From Phenylobacterium sp. (lineage in GTDB: Bacteria; Pseudomonadota; Alphaproteobacteria; Caulobacterales; Caulobacteraceae): 51,132 nucleotides of DNA. Shown in pieces: positions 34,095 to 43,524 of this stretch; within the stretch, counting starts at the first letter, position 1; every line of letters starts with the position of its first letter. Both the position numbers and the translations under genes were made by a program. The stretch spans positions 1-51,132 of the forward strand of contig NZ_JAEUMN010000048.1 of NCBI RefSeq assembly GCF_016793225.1, given 5' to 3'. The notes under the pieces are model-generated. The model saw only the letters and a program-made list of their open reading frames with translations. It was not told the origin of the DNA and ran no database searches.

Positions 34095-35276
34095 ATGCCA
34101 GCATCCGCGCTCGCACCCGACCGTCTGAGCGACGGCCTCGTGGAGGCCGCGCGCGAGGCCGTGCGCCTGCCGCCGGGAACCCGCATCGTGGCGGCCATGT
34201 CGGGCGGGGTGGACTCCACCGTCACCGCGGCGCTGCTGGCGCGCGCCGGCTATGACGTGGTGGGCGTGACGCTGCAGCTCTACGACCACGGCGCGGCGAT
34301 CCAGAAGAAGGGCGCCTGCTGCGCGGGCCAGGATATCCACGACGCGCGGACGGCCGCCGAGGCGATCGGCATCCCCCACTACGTGCTCGACTACGAGAGC
34401 CGCTTCCGCCAGCAGGTGATCGAGGACTTCGCCGACAGCTATCTGCGCGGCGAGACGCCGATCCCGTGCATCCGCTGCAACCAGACGGTCAAGTTCCGCG
34501 ACCTCCTGGACGTGGCGCGCGAACTGGGCGCCGAGGCGATGGCGACGGGCCACTACGTGCGGCGCGAAGAGGGCCCCGCCGGGCCGGAACTGCACCGCGC
34601 GGCCGATCCGGCGCGGGACCAGTCCTACTTCCTGTTCGCGACCACGGCCGAGCAGCTGGCCTATCTGCGCTTCCCGCTGGGCGGGCTGCCGAAGCCGGCG
34701 GTCCGTGCGGCGGCGGCCGAACTCGGGCTCGCGGTGGCCGAGAAGCCGGACAGCCAGGACATCTGCTTCGTGCCGGAGGGCCGCTACACCACGGTCATCG
34801 ACCGGCTGCGGCCGCAGGGCGCGGAGCCGGGCGACATCGTGCACCTGGACGGCCGCGTCCTGGGCCGCCACGAGGGGGTGACCCGCTACACCATCGGCCA
34901 GCGCCGCGGCCTGAACGTCGCGGTGGGCGATCCGCTGTTCGTGGTGCGCATCGACGCCGACGCCCGGCAGGTGGTGGTGGGCCCGCGCGAGGCGCTGCTG
35001 ACGCGGGCGCTGAGCCTGAAGGAAACCAACTGGATCGGGGACGGTCCCTCCCTCGAGGACGCGGTGAAGCGGCAGCGCCCGGTCCTGGCGCGCGTGCGTT
35101 CCACCCGCGAGCCCGCCCCCGGCCGCCTCGGCGTCGTGGAGGGACAGCCCGGCGTGGTCTTCGCCGCCCCCGAGGAAGGCGTCGCGCCCGGCCAGGCCTG
35201 CGTGCTCTACGCGCCCGAGGACGACACGCGCGTGCTGGGCGGCGGCTTCATCGCCGGGACCGTGCGCAACCTGTGA
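34095..35276 (+). CDS. mnmA: tRNA-specific 2-thiouridylase MnmA
   Basis: The product is 393 residues. It has the PP-loop SGGVDST (about residues 36-42), the first catalytic Cys in [20 protein letters not shown], the second Cys in [11 protein letters not shown], and the C-terminal TUDOR/beta-barrel parts with YTIGQRRGL. It puts sulphur on U34 of tRNAs for Lys, Glu and Gln. The extra CCAGQD motif after LYDHG is common in alphaproteobacterial MnmA. It stands downstream of flgL with a hairpin between. Confidence 0.95.
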   Translation: MPASALAPDRLSDGLVEAAREAVRLPPGTRIVAAMSGGVDSTVTAALLARAGYDVVGVTLQLYDHGAAIQKKGACCAGQDIHDARTAAEAIGIPHYVLDYESRFRQQVIEDFADSYLRGETPIPCIRCNQTVKFRDLLDVARELGAEAMATGHYVRREEGPAGPELHRAADPARDQSYFLFATTAEQLAYLRFPLGGLPKPAVRAAAAELGLAVAEKPDSQDICFVPEGRYTTVIDRLRPQGAEPGDIVHLDGRVLGRHEGVTRYTIGQRRGLNVAVGDPLFVVRIDADARQVVVGPREALLTRALSLKETNWIGDGPSLEDAVKRQRPVLARVRSTREPAPGRLGVVEGQPGVVFAAPEEGVAPGQACVLYAPEDDTRVLGGGFIAGTVRNL

Positions 35277-35316
35277 CCCCCTTTCCCGCGCCGCGGGAAA
35301 GGAAGATGCTCCGGCC

Positions 35317-35514
35317 ATGGACGCCCGCCAGCTCGTGGACATCGCCTGCGACGAGGATCCCCGCGCGCCCTGCCTCTGGCTGCCCTCGGACCTGTTCCCG
35401 GAGTTCTGCGCGGCCATCCGGCAGACGCCGAACGTGGCGGGCGCCGTGATCTACCGGAACAAGACGATCCGCGACGGCGGCCCCTACTGCGACGTCACCA
35501 CGCGCCGCCCGTGA
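35317..35514 (+). CDS. Small conserved-looking hypothetical protein
   Basis: A 65-residue product that I do not recognise: MDARQLVDIACDEDPRAPC, then a helix with LPSDLFPEFCAAI and a short strand pair GAVIYRNKTIRDGGPYCDV. It has three Cys, no signal peptide and no membrane segment. GGAAAGGAAG lies about 15-20 bases before the ATG. It fits neatly in the 269-base gap between mnmA and the thiolase gene, on the same strand, and its codon use (G/C at third positions) matches neighbours, which is why I keep it. Confidence 0.6.
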   Translation: MDARQLVDIACDEDPRAPCLWLPSDLFPEFCAAIRQTPNVAGAVIYRNKTIRDGGPYCDVTTRRP

Positions 35515-35545
35515 CGCGGGGGGCGCGCGCGACTATATCGCGGGC

Positions 35546-36736
35546 ATGAGCCAGACCTCCGACCCCGTCGTCATCGCCTCGTACGCCCGCACGCCCATGG
35601 GCGGCTTCCAGGGCGTGCTCTCGGGCGCCAAGGCCACCGAACTGGGCGCCGCCGCCGTGCGGGCCGCGGTCGAGCGCGCCGGCGTCGCGCCGGATGCGGT
35701 GGAGCAGATCGTGATGGGCTGCGTGCTGCCGGCGGGCCTGGGCCAGGCGCCGGCGCGGCAGGCGGCGCTGGGCGCAGGCCTGCCCAAGTCGGTGGAGGCC
35801 ACCACCGTCAACAAGATGTGCGGCTCGGGCATGCAGGCCGCGATCCTGGCCCACGACGCCCTGGCGGCCGGCAGCGCCGACATCATCGTCGCGGGCGGGA
35901 TGGAGAGCATGACCAACGCCCCGTACCTGATGACCAAGCATCGCGGCGGGGCGCGGATCGGCCACGACACCATGTACGACCACATGTACCTGGACGGCCT
36001 CGAGGACGCCTACGAGCCGGGCCGGCTGATGGGCAGCTTCGCGGAGGAGGCGGCGCGGTCGTACCAGTTCACCCGCGAGGCGCAGGACGAGTACGCGATC
36101 GGGTCGCTGACCAAGGCCAAGGCGGCGATCGAAGGCGGCGCGTTCGCCCGCGAGATCACCCCGGTGACGGTGAAGGACCGCAAGGGCGAGTCGACGGTCG
36201 ACACGGACGAACAGCCGCTGAAGGCCGACCCGGCGAAGATCCCGACCCTGAGGCCGGCGTTCGCCAAGGACGGGACGATCACGGCGGCGAACGCCAGCTC
36301 GATCTCGGACGGCGCCGCGGCCCTGGTGATGACCCGCGAGAGCGTGGCGCGGAAGCTTGGGATGACCATCGTCGCGCGCGTGGCGGGCCATGCGGCCCAC
36401 GCCCACGAGCCGGGGCTCTTCACCACCGCGCCGGTCCCCGCCGTGCAGAAGGCGCTGAAGCGGGCGGGCTGGAGCGTGGCGGACGTCGACCTCTTCGAGA
36501 TCAACGAGGCGTTCGCCGTGGTGGCGATGATCGCCGAGCGCGACCTCGGGATCGACCGCGCCAGGCTCAACGTCAACGGCGGCGCCTGCGCGCTGGGCCA
36601 CCCGATCGGCGCCTCGGGCGCCCGCATCCTGGCGACGCTGCTGGCGGCGCTGCAGGCGCGTGGCGGCAGGCGCGGCGTGGCCAGCCTCTGCATCGGCGGC
36701 GGCGAGGCCACGGCCATGGCGGTGGAGTTGGCCTAG
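35546..36736 (+). CDS. Acetyl-CoA acetyltransferase (thiolase)
   Basis: The product is 396 residues. Active-site Cys 92 is in TTVNKMCGSGMQA, GGMESM follows, and the C-terminal motifs NVNGGACALGHPIGASGARI (catalytic His) and CIGGGEATAMAVE (second Cys) are intact. By motif it is a biosynthetic-type thiolase that condenses two acetyl-CoA or cleaves acetoacetyl-CoA; a role in polyhydroxyalkanoate or amino-acid metabolism cannot be told apart here, as no phaB or ctf gene is adjacent. A palindromic repeat element follows the stop. Confidence 0.94.
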   Translation: MSQTSDPVVIASYARTPMGGFQGVLSGAKATELGAAAVRAAVERAGVAPDAVEQIVMGCVLPAGLGQAPARQAALGAGLPKSVEATTVNKMCGSGMQAAILAHDALAAGSADIIVAGGMESMTNAPYLMTKHRGGARIGHDTMYDHMYLDGLEDAYEPGRLMGSFAEEAARSYQFTREAQDEYAIGSLTKAKAAIEGGAFAREITPVTVKDRKGESTVDTDEQPLKADPAKIPTLRPAFAKDGTITAANASSISDGAAALVMTRESVARKLGMTIVARVAGHAAHAHEPGLFTTAPVPAVQKALKRAGWSVADVDLFEINEAFAVVAMIAERDLGIDRARLNVNGGACALGHPIGASGARILATLLAALQARGGRRGVASLCIGGGEATAMAVELA

Positions 36737-36743
36737 AGCCTCA

Positions 36744-36845
36744 CCCGTTCAGACGGAACCGTCTGAACGGGAAAATGAGTCTCTAGATCAATAGCTTGAG
36801 CGCGTTCGGATCCGAAAACCGGTTCCCACTTTTCGGAACGCGCTC
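36744..36845. repeat. Intergenic palindromic repeat module (two hairpins)
   Basis: 36744-36771 is a perfect palindrome with 13-base arms (CCCGTTCAGACGG, AA, then its complement). 36798-36845 is a longer stem: GAGCGCGTTC / GAACGCGCTC outside and CGAAAA / TTTTCG inside, around GGATC and CGGTTCCCAC. Between and around them are short CTCTAGA / TCTAGAG flanks. The module fills the gap between the convergent thiolase and SRPBCC genes, and a worn copy with the same part order lies at 38550-38612. There is no gene here. Confidence 0.85.
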
Positions 36846-36882
36846 TAGAGCGTCGTCCGCCGCCGCCGAGCGCGCGCCGGGA

Positions 36883-37380
36883 TCAGGCCGCGGTATCGAG
36901 GCGGCGGGCCACCGCTTCCAGCTGGTCGAGCATCACGCCCCAGCCGTCCTCGAAGCCCATCTCCGCATGCTGCGTCTTCTTCTCCAGCGTGGGATGACCG
37001 ACGCGGGCGGTCAGCAGGGTCTTGCCGCCGGCGTGCGGCTCGAACGTGATGACGGCGGTCATCATGCCCTCGGGATTGGGGACCCAGCCCTCGGTGAAGG
37101 CGTCGGTGAAGACGATCTTCCGGCCGGGCGTGAGCTCAAGGAAGACGCCGTCGTTCGGGAAGACCTCGCCGTCCGGCCCATGCATGGTGATGCGGCTGGC
37201 CCCGCCCGGCCGCAGGTCCAGCGTCTGGGCCTCGGCGCGCCAGGGCTTGGGGCAGAACCACTCGGGATAGGTCGAGCCGTCGGTCCAGGTCCGGTAGAGC
37301 GCCTCCGGACTGGCGTCCATGATCCGCGCGAGAACCAGCTCGCGCTCGTTGTTGGGGGCGATCGGGGCGGGAACGGCCAT
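36883..37380 (-). CDS. SRPBCC/AHSA1-type (START-like) domain protein
   Basis: The product is 165 residues. The AHSA1 pattern is present: RIMDASPEALYRTWTDGSTYPEWFCPKPW, then a G-G-A-S-R-I-T-M-H-G-P-D-G strand, FTDAF, MTAVITFEPHAGGKTLLTARV and a final helix GWGVMLDQLEAVAR. The fold is a helix-grip with a hydrophobic pocket; ligand and role are unknown. GGAGTA lies just upstream of the ATG. It is on the same strand as the DUF3617-like lipoprotein gene, 81 bases downstream of it. Confidence 0.87.
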   Translation of the reverse strand: MAVPAPIAPNNERELVLARIMDASPEALYRTWTDGSTYPEWFCPKPWRAEAQTLDLRPGGASRITMHGPDGEVFPNDGVFLELTPGRKIVFTDAFTEGWVPNPEGMMTAVITFEPHAGGKTLLTARVGHPTLEKKTQHAEMGFEDGWGVMLDQLEAVARRLDTAA

Positions 37381-37461
37381 CGGATACTCCTTCGACGGTG
37401 CAGGTTGGGGTTCACCCCGAGGACGAACGGAGGCCGTCCGTCCCGACGACGCGCGTGCGCG

Positions 37462-38061
37462 CTACCTCTGGCCCCCGCCGGCCATGGCCGTCATCTTCTC
37501 CATGTTGATGGTCATTTCCGGGCCGCCCGGGATCTGGACCTTCACGTCGCCGCCCTGCATCCCCGCCGGGCAGGGCCCCTCCCACTTCGCGGTGAGCGTC
37601 ATCTCCTGCGCGCCGTTCGCCTGCGGCATGGACGACCCGGTGGTCGTGGACGAGGCCTTGACCACGTAGGACGTGTTGAAGTCGCCGGTGACCGAGCCGT
37701 TCGAGACGGTCTTGCCGGCGGCCCCCATGTCGCACTCGGACGAGAAGCGCCAGCCGCCGGGCGCCGGCGTGAACGTCTGCTTGGCGCACATCTCCTTGCC
37801 GGCCGCCTGGCCCCAGACGGTCATCTTGGCGTCGGTGTCCTCGTCGAGGCAGACCTTCATGGTCTGGTTCACGCCGCTGGAGGCGATGGTGTGCGTCCAC
37901 AGGCCGGGCTTGCGCTTGGGCGGCGCCGTCAGCGGGGTCGCGGCGGCCTGGGCGGCCGGGGCCGCGTCGCCGGTCTTCGCGGCCTCTTCCTTCTTCCCGC
38001 AGGACGCGAGGCCGACCGCAATGATCGCAAGGCTCGTTCCTGCAATGGCGACTCGTCGCAT
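37462..38061 (-). CDS. DUF3617-like lipoprotein
   Basis: The product is 199 residues. The N-terminus MRRVAIAGTSLAIIAVGLASCGKK is a lipoprotein signal with lipobox L-A-S-C (Cys about 21). A Lys/Glu/Ala/Pro linker follows, then a domain starting KRKPGLWTHTI, with paired Cys residues (VCLDED, EMCAKQ, SECDMG, GPCPAGM), the pattern of DUF3617 family periplasmic proteins of unknown role. ATG 38061 is preferred for its GGAGGG ribosome site seven bases upstream. It is divergent from the GNAT gene at 38128 with 66 bases between. Confidence 0.85.
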   Translation of the reverse strand: MRRVAIAGTSLAIIAVGLASCGKKEEAAKTGDAAPAAQAAATPLTAPPKRKPGLWTHTIASSGVNQTMKVCLDEDTDAKMTVWGQAAGKEMCAKQTFTPAPGGWRFSSECDMGAAGKTVSNGSVTGDFNTSYVVKASSTTTGSSMPQANGAQEMTLTAKWEGPCPAGMQGGDVKVQIPGGPEMTINMEKMTAMAGGGQR

Positions 38062-38127
38062 CTTGATCCCTCCCGGCACGTTCCCACGTCTTCAGGGACG
38101 ACCCTAACGCGGACAGGAGACCGATCA

Positions 38128-38394
38128 ATGTCCCAACTGCGCGACACGGGCGAGCGTTACGAGCACGACGAACAGGGCCTGACGTCCTACGCCGACTACC
38201 GCCTCGCGGGCGACCGCATGTACATCGACTATGTGTTCAGCCCGGTCCCGCTGCGCGGGTCCGGCGCCTCGGGCCGGCTGATGGAGGGCGTGGCGGCCGA
38301 CGCCCGCCGGCGCGGCCTGAAGATCACGCCGATCTGCGGCTATGCCGCCGCGTGGCTGCGGCGGAGCGAGGAGTTCCGCGACCTGGTCGCGTAG
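38128..38394 (+). CDS. Small GNAT acetyltransferase, YidJ/NATD1-type
   Basis: The product is 88 residues, paralogous to the protein at 20004-20309: SYADYRLAGDRMYIDYVFSPVPLRGSGASGRLMEGVAADARRRGLKITPICGYAAAWLRRSEEF. It keeps the acetyl-CoA loop (R-G-S-G-A-S) and the C-terminal A-A-W-L/V helix. Substrate unknown. AGGAGA lies 10 bases before the ATG. A repeat mosaic begins after its stop. Confidence 0.85.
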   Translation: MSQLRDTGERYEHDEQGLTSYADYRLAGDRMYIDYVFSPVPLRGSGASGRLMEGVAADARRRGLKITPICGYAAAWLRRSEEFRDLVA

Positions 38395-38413
38395 CGGTCC
38401 GTACGCGACGCCC

Positions 38414-38612
38414 GGTCATCCCGGCGAATGCCGGGATCCAGATGGTAGGGCTCGGAAGCGGGTTCCGTCCGCTCGGCGCCCTTCCCATCATGACCTTGCA
38501 CGTGGATCTGGGTCCCGGCATTCGCCGGGACGGTCGGAAGCTGTTGACGGAGGCGTCTGAACGGGGCGCGCACCTGGATCCGAAAAGCGGTTCCCGCTTT
38601 CGCAACGCGCTC
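38414..38612. repeat. Intergenic repeat mosaic (inverted REP pair plus worn palindromic module)
   Basis: Two inverted copies of a REP-like hairpin containing CCCGGC-GAAT-GCCGGG flank a unique centre: 38414-38445 (GTCATCCCGGCGAATGCCGG...) and 38503-38535 on the other strand. Then 38550-38612 repeats the thiolase-end module in worn form: GTCTGAACGGG, GATCCGAAAA, CGGTTCCC, CTTTCG, AACGCGCTC in the same order. The whole convergent gap of about 220 bases between the GNAT and zinc-finger genes is thus repeat-derived. Confidence 0.85.
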
Positions 38613-38618
38613 CTGCGA

Positions 38619-38984
38619 TCAGCCGAAGCGCTTCCAGGCGGCCTGCCGCGAGACGCCCAGCGTGTCCCCGATGGCCGCCCAGCTGACGTCGCGCTCGCGC
38701 AGGATGTCGGTGATGTCCCGCATCGCCTGGTCGACCCGCTCGCCGGCGGTGTCGTAGCCCTTCAGGATGGCCAGCAGCTGGTCGGTCGAGAGCTGCTCCG
38801 GGACGTTGATCGACGCCGGTTCGAGCTGGTCCGGGTACTGGGCCATGATGCTGTCGCAGAGCTTCACGCATTCGTTGCAGATCAGCACCCCCGGTCCCGA
38901 CACCATCTTCGCCACCTGGGTCTGCGGCTTGGCGCAGAACGAGCAGTGGAACATGCGGGCGGGGGCTTCGGCGGTCCTGGCCAT
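38619..38984 (-). CDS. ClpX-type C4 zinc-finger protein with C-terminal HTH
   Basis: The product is 121 residues. A ClpX-like zinc ribbon is near the N-terminus (C-x2-C at 14 and 17, C-x2-C at 36 and 39, in [32 protein letters not shown]), but there is no AAA+ domain. The last about 22 residues form a helix-turn-helix, [22 protein letters not shown], like sigma-region-4/Fis-type HTHs. It should therefore be a small DNA-binding protein whose finger may contact ClpX partners or the same adaptor peptides; that part is inference. It follows flhA on the same strand by 74 bases, but three operator palindromes lie in that gap, so it has its own control. Confidence 0.85.
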   Translation of the reverse strand: MARTAEAPARMFHCSFCAKPQTQVAKMVSGPGVLICNECVKLCDSIMAQYPDQLEPASINVPEQLSTDQLLAILKGYDTAGERVDQAMRDITDILRERDVSWAAIGDTLGVSRQAAWKRFG

Positions 38985-38996
38985 GGCGCGGCTCCT

Positions 38997-39054
38997 GTCA
39001 ACCAGATGTTGACAGTCAACCTCGCATTGACATCTCTGTCAACCCGCCGTTGAC
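38997..39054 (-). promoter_or_regulatory. Three tandem operators GTCAA-N7-TTGAC
   Basis: Three identical-form palindromes: 38997-39013 (within TGTCAAC-CAGAT-GTTGACA), 39015-39031 and 39038-39054. Each is GTCAA, seven bases, TTGAC. Centre-to-centre distances are 18 and 23 bases. They fill the gap between the flhA stop and the ATG of the zinc-finger/HTH gene, the only start they can serve. The TTGAC arms could also supply a -35 element. The binding protein is inferred to be the gene's own product or another HTH factor. Confidence 0.8.
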
Positions 39055-39058
39055 GCGG

Positions 39059-41146
39059 TCAGATCGCGCCGACGGTCTTCAGCCGCGCGCGCGGGTGCAC
39101 CTCGTTCTGGCTCAGCACGGGCGTCTGGCCGCGGAAGCGTTCGATGATCGAGCGGACGTAGGGCCGGATCGTGGGGCTGGTGAGCAGGACCGGGCTGTCG
39201 CCCGCGAGCGCCGCGCGCTCGAAGGTCTCGCGGACGCCGCGGATGAATTCCTGCAGGCGCGAAGGCGCCAGCGCCAGCTGCTTGTCGTCGCCCGTCCCGA
39301 CCAGCGCGTCGGCGAAGGCGTTCTCCCACTCGGGCGACAGCGTCACGATGGGCAGCGCCCCGTCCTCGCCGCGGTATGCGTAGCAGAGCTGGCGCGCGAG
39401 CCGGGCGCGGACCTGCTCCACCAGCATGGTGATCGAGGTGGTGTGGGGCGCCGCCTCGCCGATCCCCTCCAGGATGGCGCCCAGGTCGCGGATCGAGACG
39501 CGCTCGCGCAGCAGCGCCTGGAGCACGCGCACCACCGTGGTGGCGGTGACCACGCTGGGGATGAGATCCTCGCTGAGCTTCTTCTGCTCGGCCGGCAGGT
39601 CGCGGATCAGCTTCTGGACCTCCGCATAGGTGAGGAGGTCGGGCATGTTCTCCTTGAGGATCTCGGTCAGGTGCGTGGTCAGCACCGTGGCGGGATCGAC
39701 GATGGTGTAGCCGCGGAACGTGGCCTCCTCGCGCAGGGCGTCTTCGATCCACGTCGCCGGAAGGCCGAACGCGGGCTCCTTCACGTGCTCGCCCGGCAGC
39801 TCCACCTGTCCGCCCCGGGGGTCCATGGCCATCAGCTGGCCGATGCGCACCTCGCCCGACCCGGCCTCCATCTCCTTGATGCGCAGGGCGTAGCCCATGG
39901 AAGGCAGGCGCATGTTGTCCAGGATCCGCACGCTGGGCATGACGAATCCGAAATCGGCGGCGAGCGTGCGGCGCAGGGCCTTGATCTGGTCGGTGAGCCG
40001 GCGGCCCTCGAGGTCGTTGATCAGCGGCAGCAGGCCGTAGCCCAGCTCGATCTTGATCTCGTCGATGGCCAGCGTCTGGGAGATCGGCTCCTCGGTCTCC
40101 TCCTGGGCGGGCGCGACCTCGACCTCCACGGGCTCCGCGGCCTTCTGGGAACGTCGCCAGGCCAGCACGCCCGCGCCCAGGGACAGCGCGGCGAAGGGGA
40201 TGATCGGCATGCCGGGGATGATGGCCAGGACGCCGGCCGCCGCCGAGACCATGCCCAGGCTGATGGGGTTGGTGGCCAGCTGGGTGACCAGCGCCTGGTC
40301 GGCGGAGCCCTCCACGCCGGCCTTGGAGACCAGGAAGCCGGCGGCGATCGAGATGATGAGCGCGGGGATCTGGCTGACCAGCCCGTCGCCGATCGACATG
40401 ATGGTGTAGGACGCGAACGCCTGATCCAGCGGCACCGAGTGCTGCAGGACGCCGATCAGGATGCCGCCGATGACGTTGATGGCCAGAATCACGAGGCCCG
40501 CGATCGCGTCGCCGCGCACGAACTTCGAGGCGCCGTCCATGGCGCCGAAGAAGGTGGACTCCTGCTCCAGCTCCTTGCGTCGCTTCTTGGCCTCGTCCTG
40601 GTCGATCAGGCCGGCCGAGAGGTCGGCGTCGATGGCCATCTGCTTGCCCGGCATCGAGTCCAGGGTGAACCGCGCGGCCACCTCGGCGATCCGTCCCGAG
40701 CCCTTGGTGATGACGACGAAGTTCACCACCACGAGGATCGCGAACACGATCACCCCGATGGCGAAGTTGCCGCCCATCATCAGCTTGCCGAACGTCTCGA
40801 TGACGTGGCCGGCGCCGTGGGCGCCCTCGTGCCCGTGGCTCAGGATCAGCCGCGTGGTCGCGATGTTCAGCGCCAGCCGGTAGAGCGTCACCACCAGCAG
40901 CACGGTCGGGAAGGCGGTGAACTCGAGCGGCTTCTTGATGAGCAGCGAGGTCATCAGGACCAGGACCGACGACGCGATCGAGATCGAGAGCAGCACGTCC
41001 AGCAGGAACGCCGGGATCGGCAGGATCAGCAGGACGACGATGCCGATGACGCCCAGCGCCAGCGCAACTTCGCCGCGCGCCACCCAGCCCCACATGTCGC
41101 GCGCGCTCGGCGCGTTCGAAAAGCGCGAGGGGGTGACGTCGGTCAC
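39059..41146 (-). CDS. flhA: Flagellar export protein FlhA
   Basis: The product is 695 residues. The N-terminal half has about eight membrane spans and the FHIPEP-family core (TAFPTVLLVVTLYRLALNIATTRLILSHG, with GNFAIGVIVFAILVVVNFVVITKGSGRIAEVAARFTLDSMPGKQMAIDADL). The C-terminal half is the cytoplasmic ring domain with YTIVDPATVLTTHLTEIL. Nine copies form the ring that docks substrates and chaperones. It lies 35 bases behind flbD at the end of the fliF operon. The stop is followed by the operators of the zinc-finger gene. Confidence 0.97.
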   Translation of the reverse strand: MTDVTPSRFSNAPSARDMWGWVARGEVALALGVIGIVVLLILPIPAFLLDVLLSISIASSVLVLMTSLLIKKPLEFTAFPTVLLVVTLYRLALNIATTRLILSHGHEGAHGAGHVIETFGKLMMGGNFAIGVIVFAILVVVNFVVITKGSGRIAEVAARFTLDSMPGKQMAIDADLSAGLIDQDEAKKRRKELEQESTFFGAMDGASKFVRGDAIAGLVILAINVIGGILIGVLQHSVPLDQAFASYTIMSIGDGLVSQIPALIISIAAGFLVSKAGVEGSADQALVTQLATNPISLGMVSAAAGVLAIIPGMPIIPFAALSLGAGVLAWRRSQKAAEPVEVEVAPAQEETEEPISQTLAIDEIKIELGYGLLPLINDLEGRRLTDQIKALRRTLAADFGFVMPSVRILDNMRLPSMGYALRIKEMEAGSGEVRIGQLMAMDPRGGQVELPGEHVKEPAFGLPATWIEDALREEATFRGYTIVDPATVLTTHLTEILKENMPDLLTYAEVQKLIRDLPAEQKKLSEDLIPSVVTATTVVRVLQALLRERVSIRDLGAILEGIGEAAPHTTSITMLVEQVRARLARQLCYAYRGEDGALPIVTLSPEWENAFADALVGTGDDKQLALAPSRLQEFIRGVRETFERAALAGDSPVLLTSPTIRPYVRSIIERFRGQTPVLSQNEVHPRARLKTVGAI

Positions 41147-41181
41147 GGCTCAGAATCCTCGATGGCCGGTGTCGCGCGGGG

Positions 41182-42549
<1,368 letters not shown>

Positions 42550-42575
42550 CTTCCTACTCCTTCACACGCTCAGGC

Positions 42576-42908
42576 TCAGGCCTGGGCGTCGCCGTCCTTG
42601 ATGATTTCCGTCATGGTCACGCCGAGGCGATCGTCGACGATCACGACCTCGCCGCGGGCGACCAGGCGGTTGTTCACGTAGATGTCGATCGCCTCGCCCA
42701 CCTTGCGGTCCAGCTCGAGCACCGACCCCTGGGAAAGCTGCAGCAGCTGGGCCACCGACATGCTGGACCGTCCCAGCACCGCCGAGATGGCCACGGGGAC
42801 GTCGAACACGGTGGCGAGGTCGCCGGCGCTCTTCTCCTCACCCGCAATGTCGGGCAGCGCGCCTTCCTCGGGCGAGAATTCGTCGAGCTTCAGGTCGTCG
42901 TCCGCCAT
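42576..42908 (-). CDS. fliN: Flagellar motor switch protein FliN
   Basis: The product is 110 residues. An acidic N-terminal part is followed by the SpoA domain: VFDVPVAISAVLGRSSMSVAQLLQLSQGSVLELDRKVGEAIDIYVNNRLVARGEVVIVDDRLGVTMTEII. It forms the C-ring bottom and binds FliH. Four bases separate it from fliH upstream, and 26 bases from flbD. Confidence 0.96.
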   Translation of the reverse strand: MADDDLKLDEFSPEEGALPDIAGEEKSAGDLATVFDVPVAISAVLGRSSMSVAQLLQLSQGSVLELDRKVGEAIDIYVNNRLVARGEVVIVDDRLGVTMTEIIKDGDAQA

Positions 42909-42912
42909 GGGT

Positions 42913-43524
42913 CTAGCTTTCTGAACCGGGGATCAGGGGTTCGGCGTGCAGACCCTCGGCGGCCAGCGCCGCCTCGAGGGTCTGCGACACGCGCTCGGCG
43001 GCCTGCGCCGGATCGAACGCGGCCTGTCCGTCGCCGAAGTCGAGGGTGAAGGCGTGGGGGCCAAAGGCGCCGTCCGGCTTGACGACCACCGCGCCCTCGA
43101 AGCCGAGGCCGCGCGCGGTTTCGTCGAGCTGGCCCATCAGCGCCTCCGCGAGCGCCGGCTCGGCCGAGACCACCAGCCGCGGCTGGGCGTCGATCTCGCG
43201 GGCCAGGGTCTCCAGCGCGGCCTGCACGGGCGCTGCGGGGAACCGGGCGAGCGCCGCGTCGGCGATCGCGCGGCCGCAGGCGAGCGCCAGCGCGGCGGAG
43301 CCCTGCCGGTGCTCGTGCGCCACCTCGGCCAGCCGGGGCAGGGCCTGGCTGCAGGCCGCGACGCTGGCCAGGGCCGCGCGTTCGCCCTCGGCCCTCGCGG
43401 CCGCGCGGATCTGCTCGACCTCTTCGGCCGGGTACAGCCGCTTCGGGCGCGGCGCCACGAACGCGATCGAGCCCTGGGCGTCGAACTCGGTGTCGAAGGC
43501 GAATTTGGCGGGGGCTTCCGACAT
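42913..43524 (-). CDS. fliH: Flagellar assembly protein FliH (FlbE in Caulobacter)
   Basis: The product is 203 residues, with an N-terminal segment ([31 protein letters not shown]), an Ala-rich coiled coil, and a C-terminal domain with [36 protein letters not shown], the alphaproteobacterial FliH pattern. It is divergent from enteric FliH and mostly identified by position between fliG and fliN, where Caulobacter has flbE. It would regulate the export ATPase FliI and link it to FliN. The ATG overlaps the fliG stop by one base. Confidence 0.85.
   Translation of the reverse strand: MSEAPAKFAFDTEFDAQGSIAFVAPRPKRLYPAEEVEQIRAAARAEGERAALASVAACSQALPRLAEVAHEHRQGSAALALACGRAIADAALARFPAAPVQAALETLAREIDAQPRLVVSAEPALAEALMGQLDETARGLGFEGAVVVKPDGAFGPHAFTLDFGDGQAAFDPAQAAERVSQTLEAALAAEGLHAEPLIPGSES

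Noticed and set aside
38340-38573. Small minus-strand frame with PANAGTQ...LDPGIRRDD
   Set aside because: This is the usual false frame read through REP-like CCGGCGAATGCCGG repeats.
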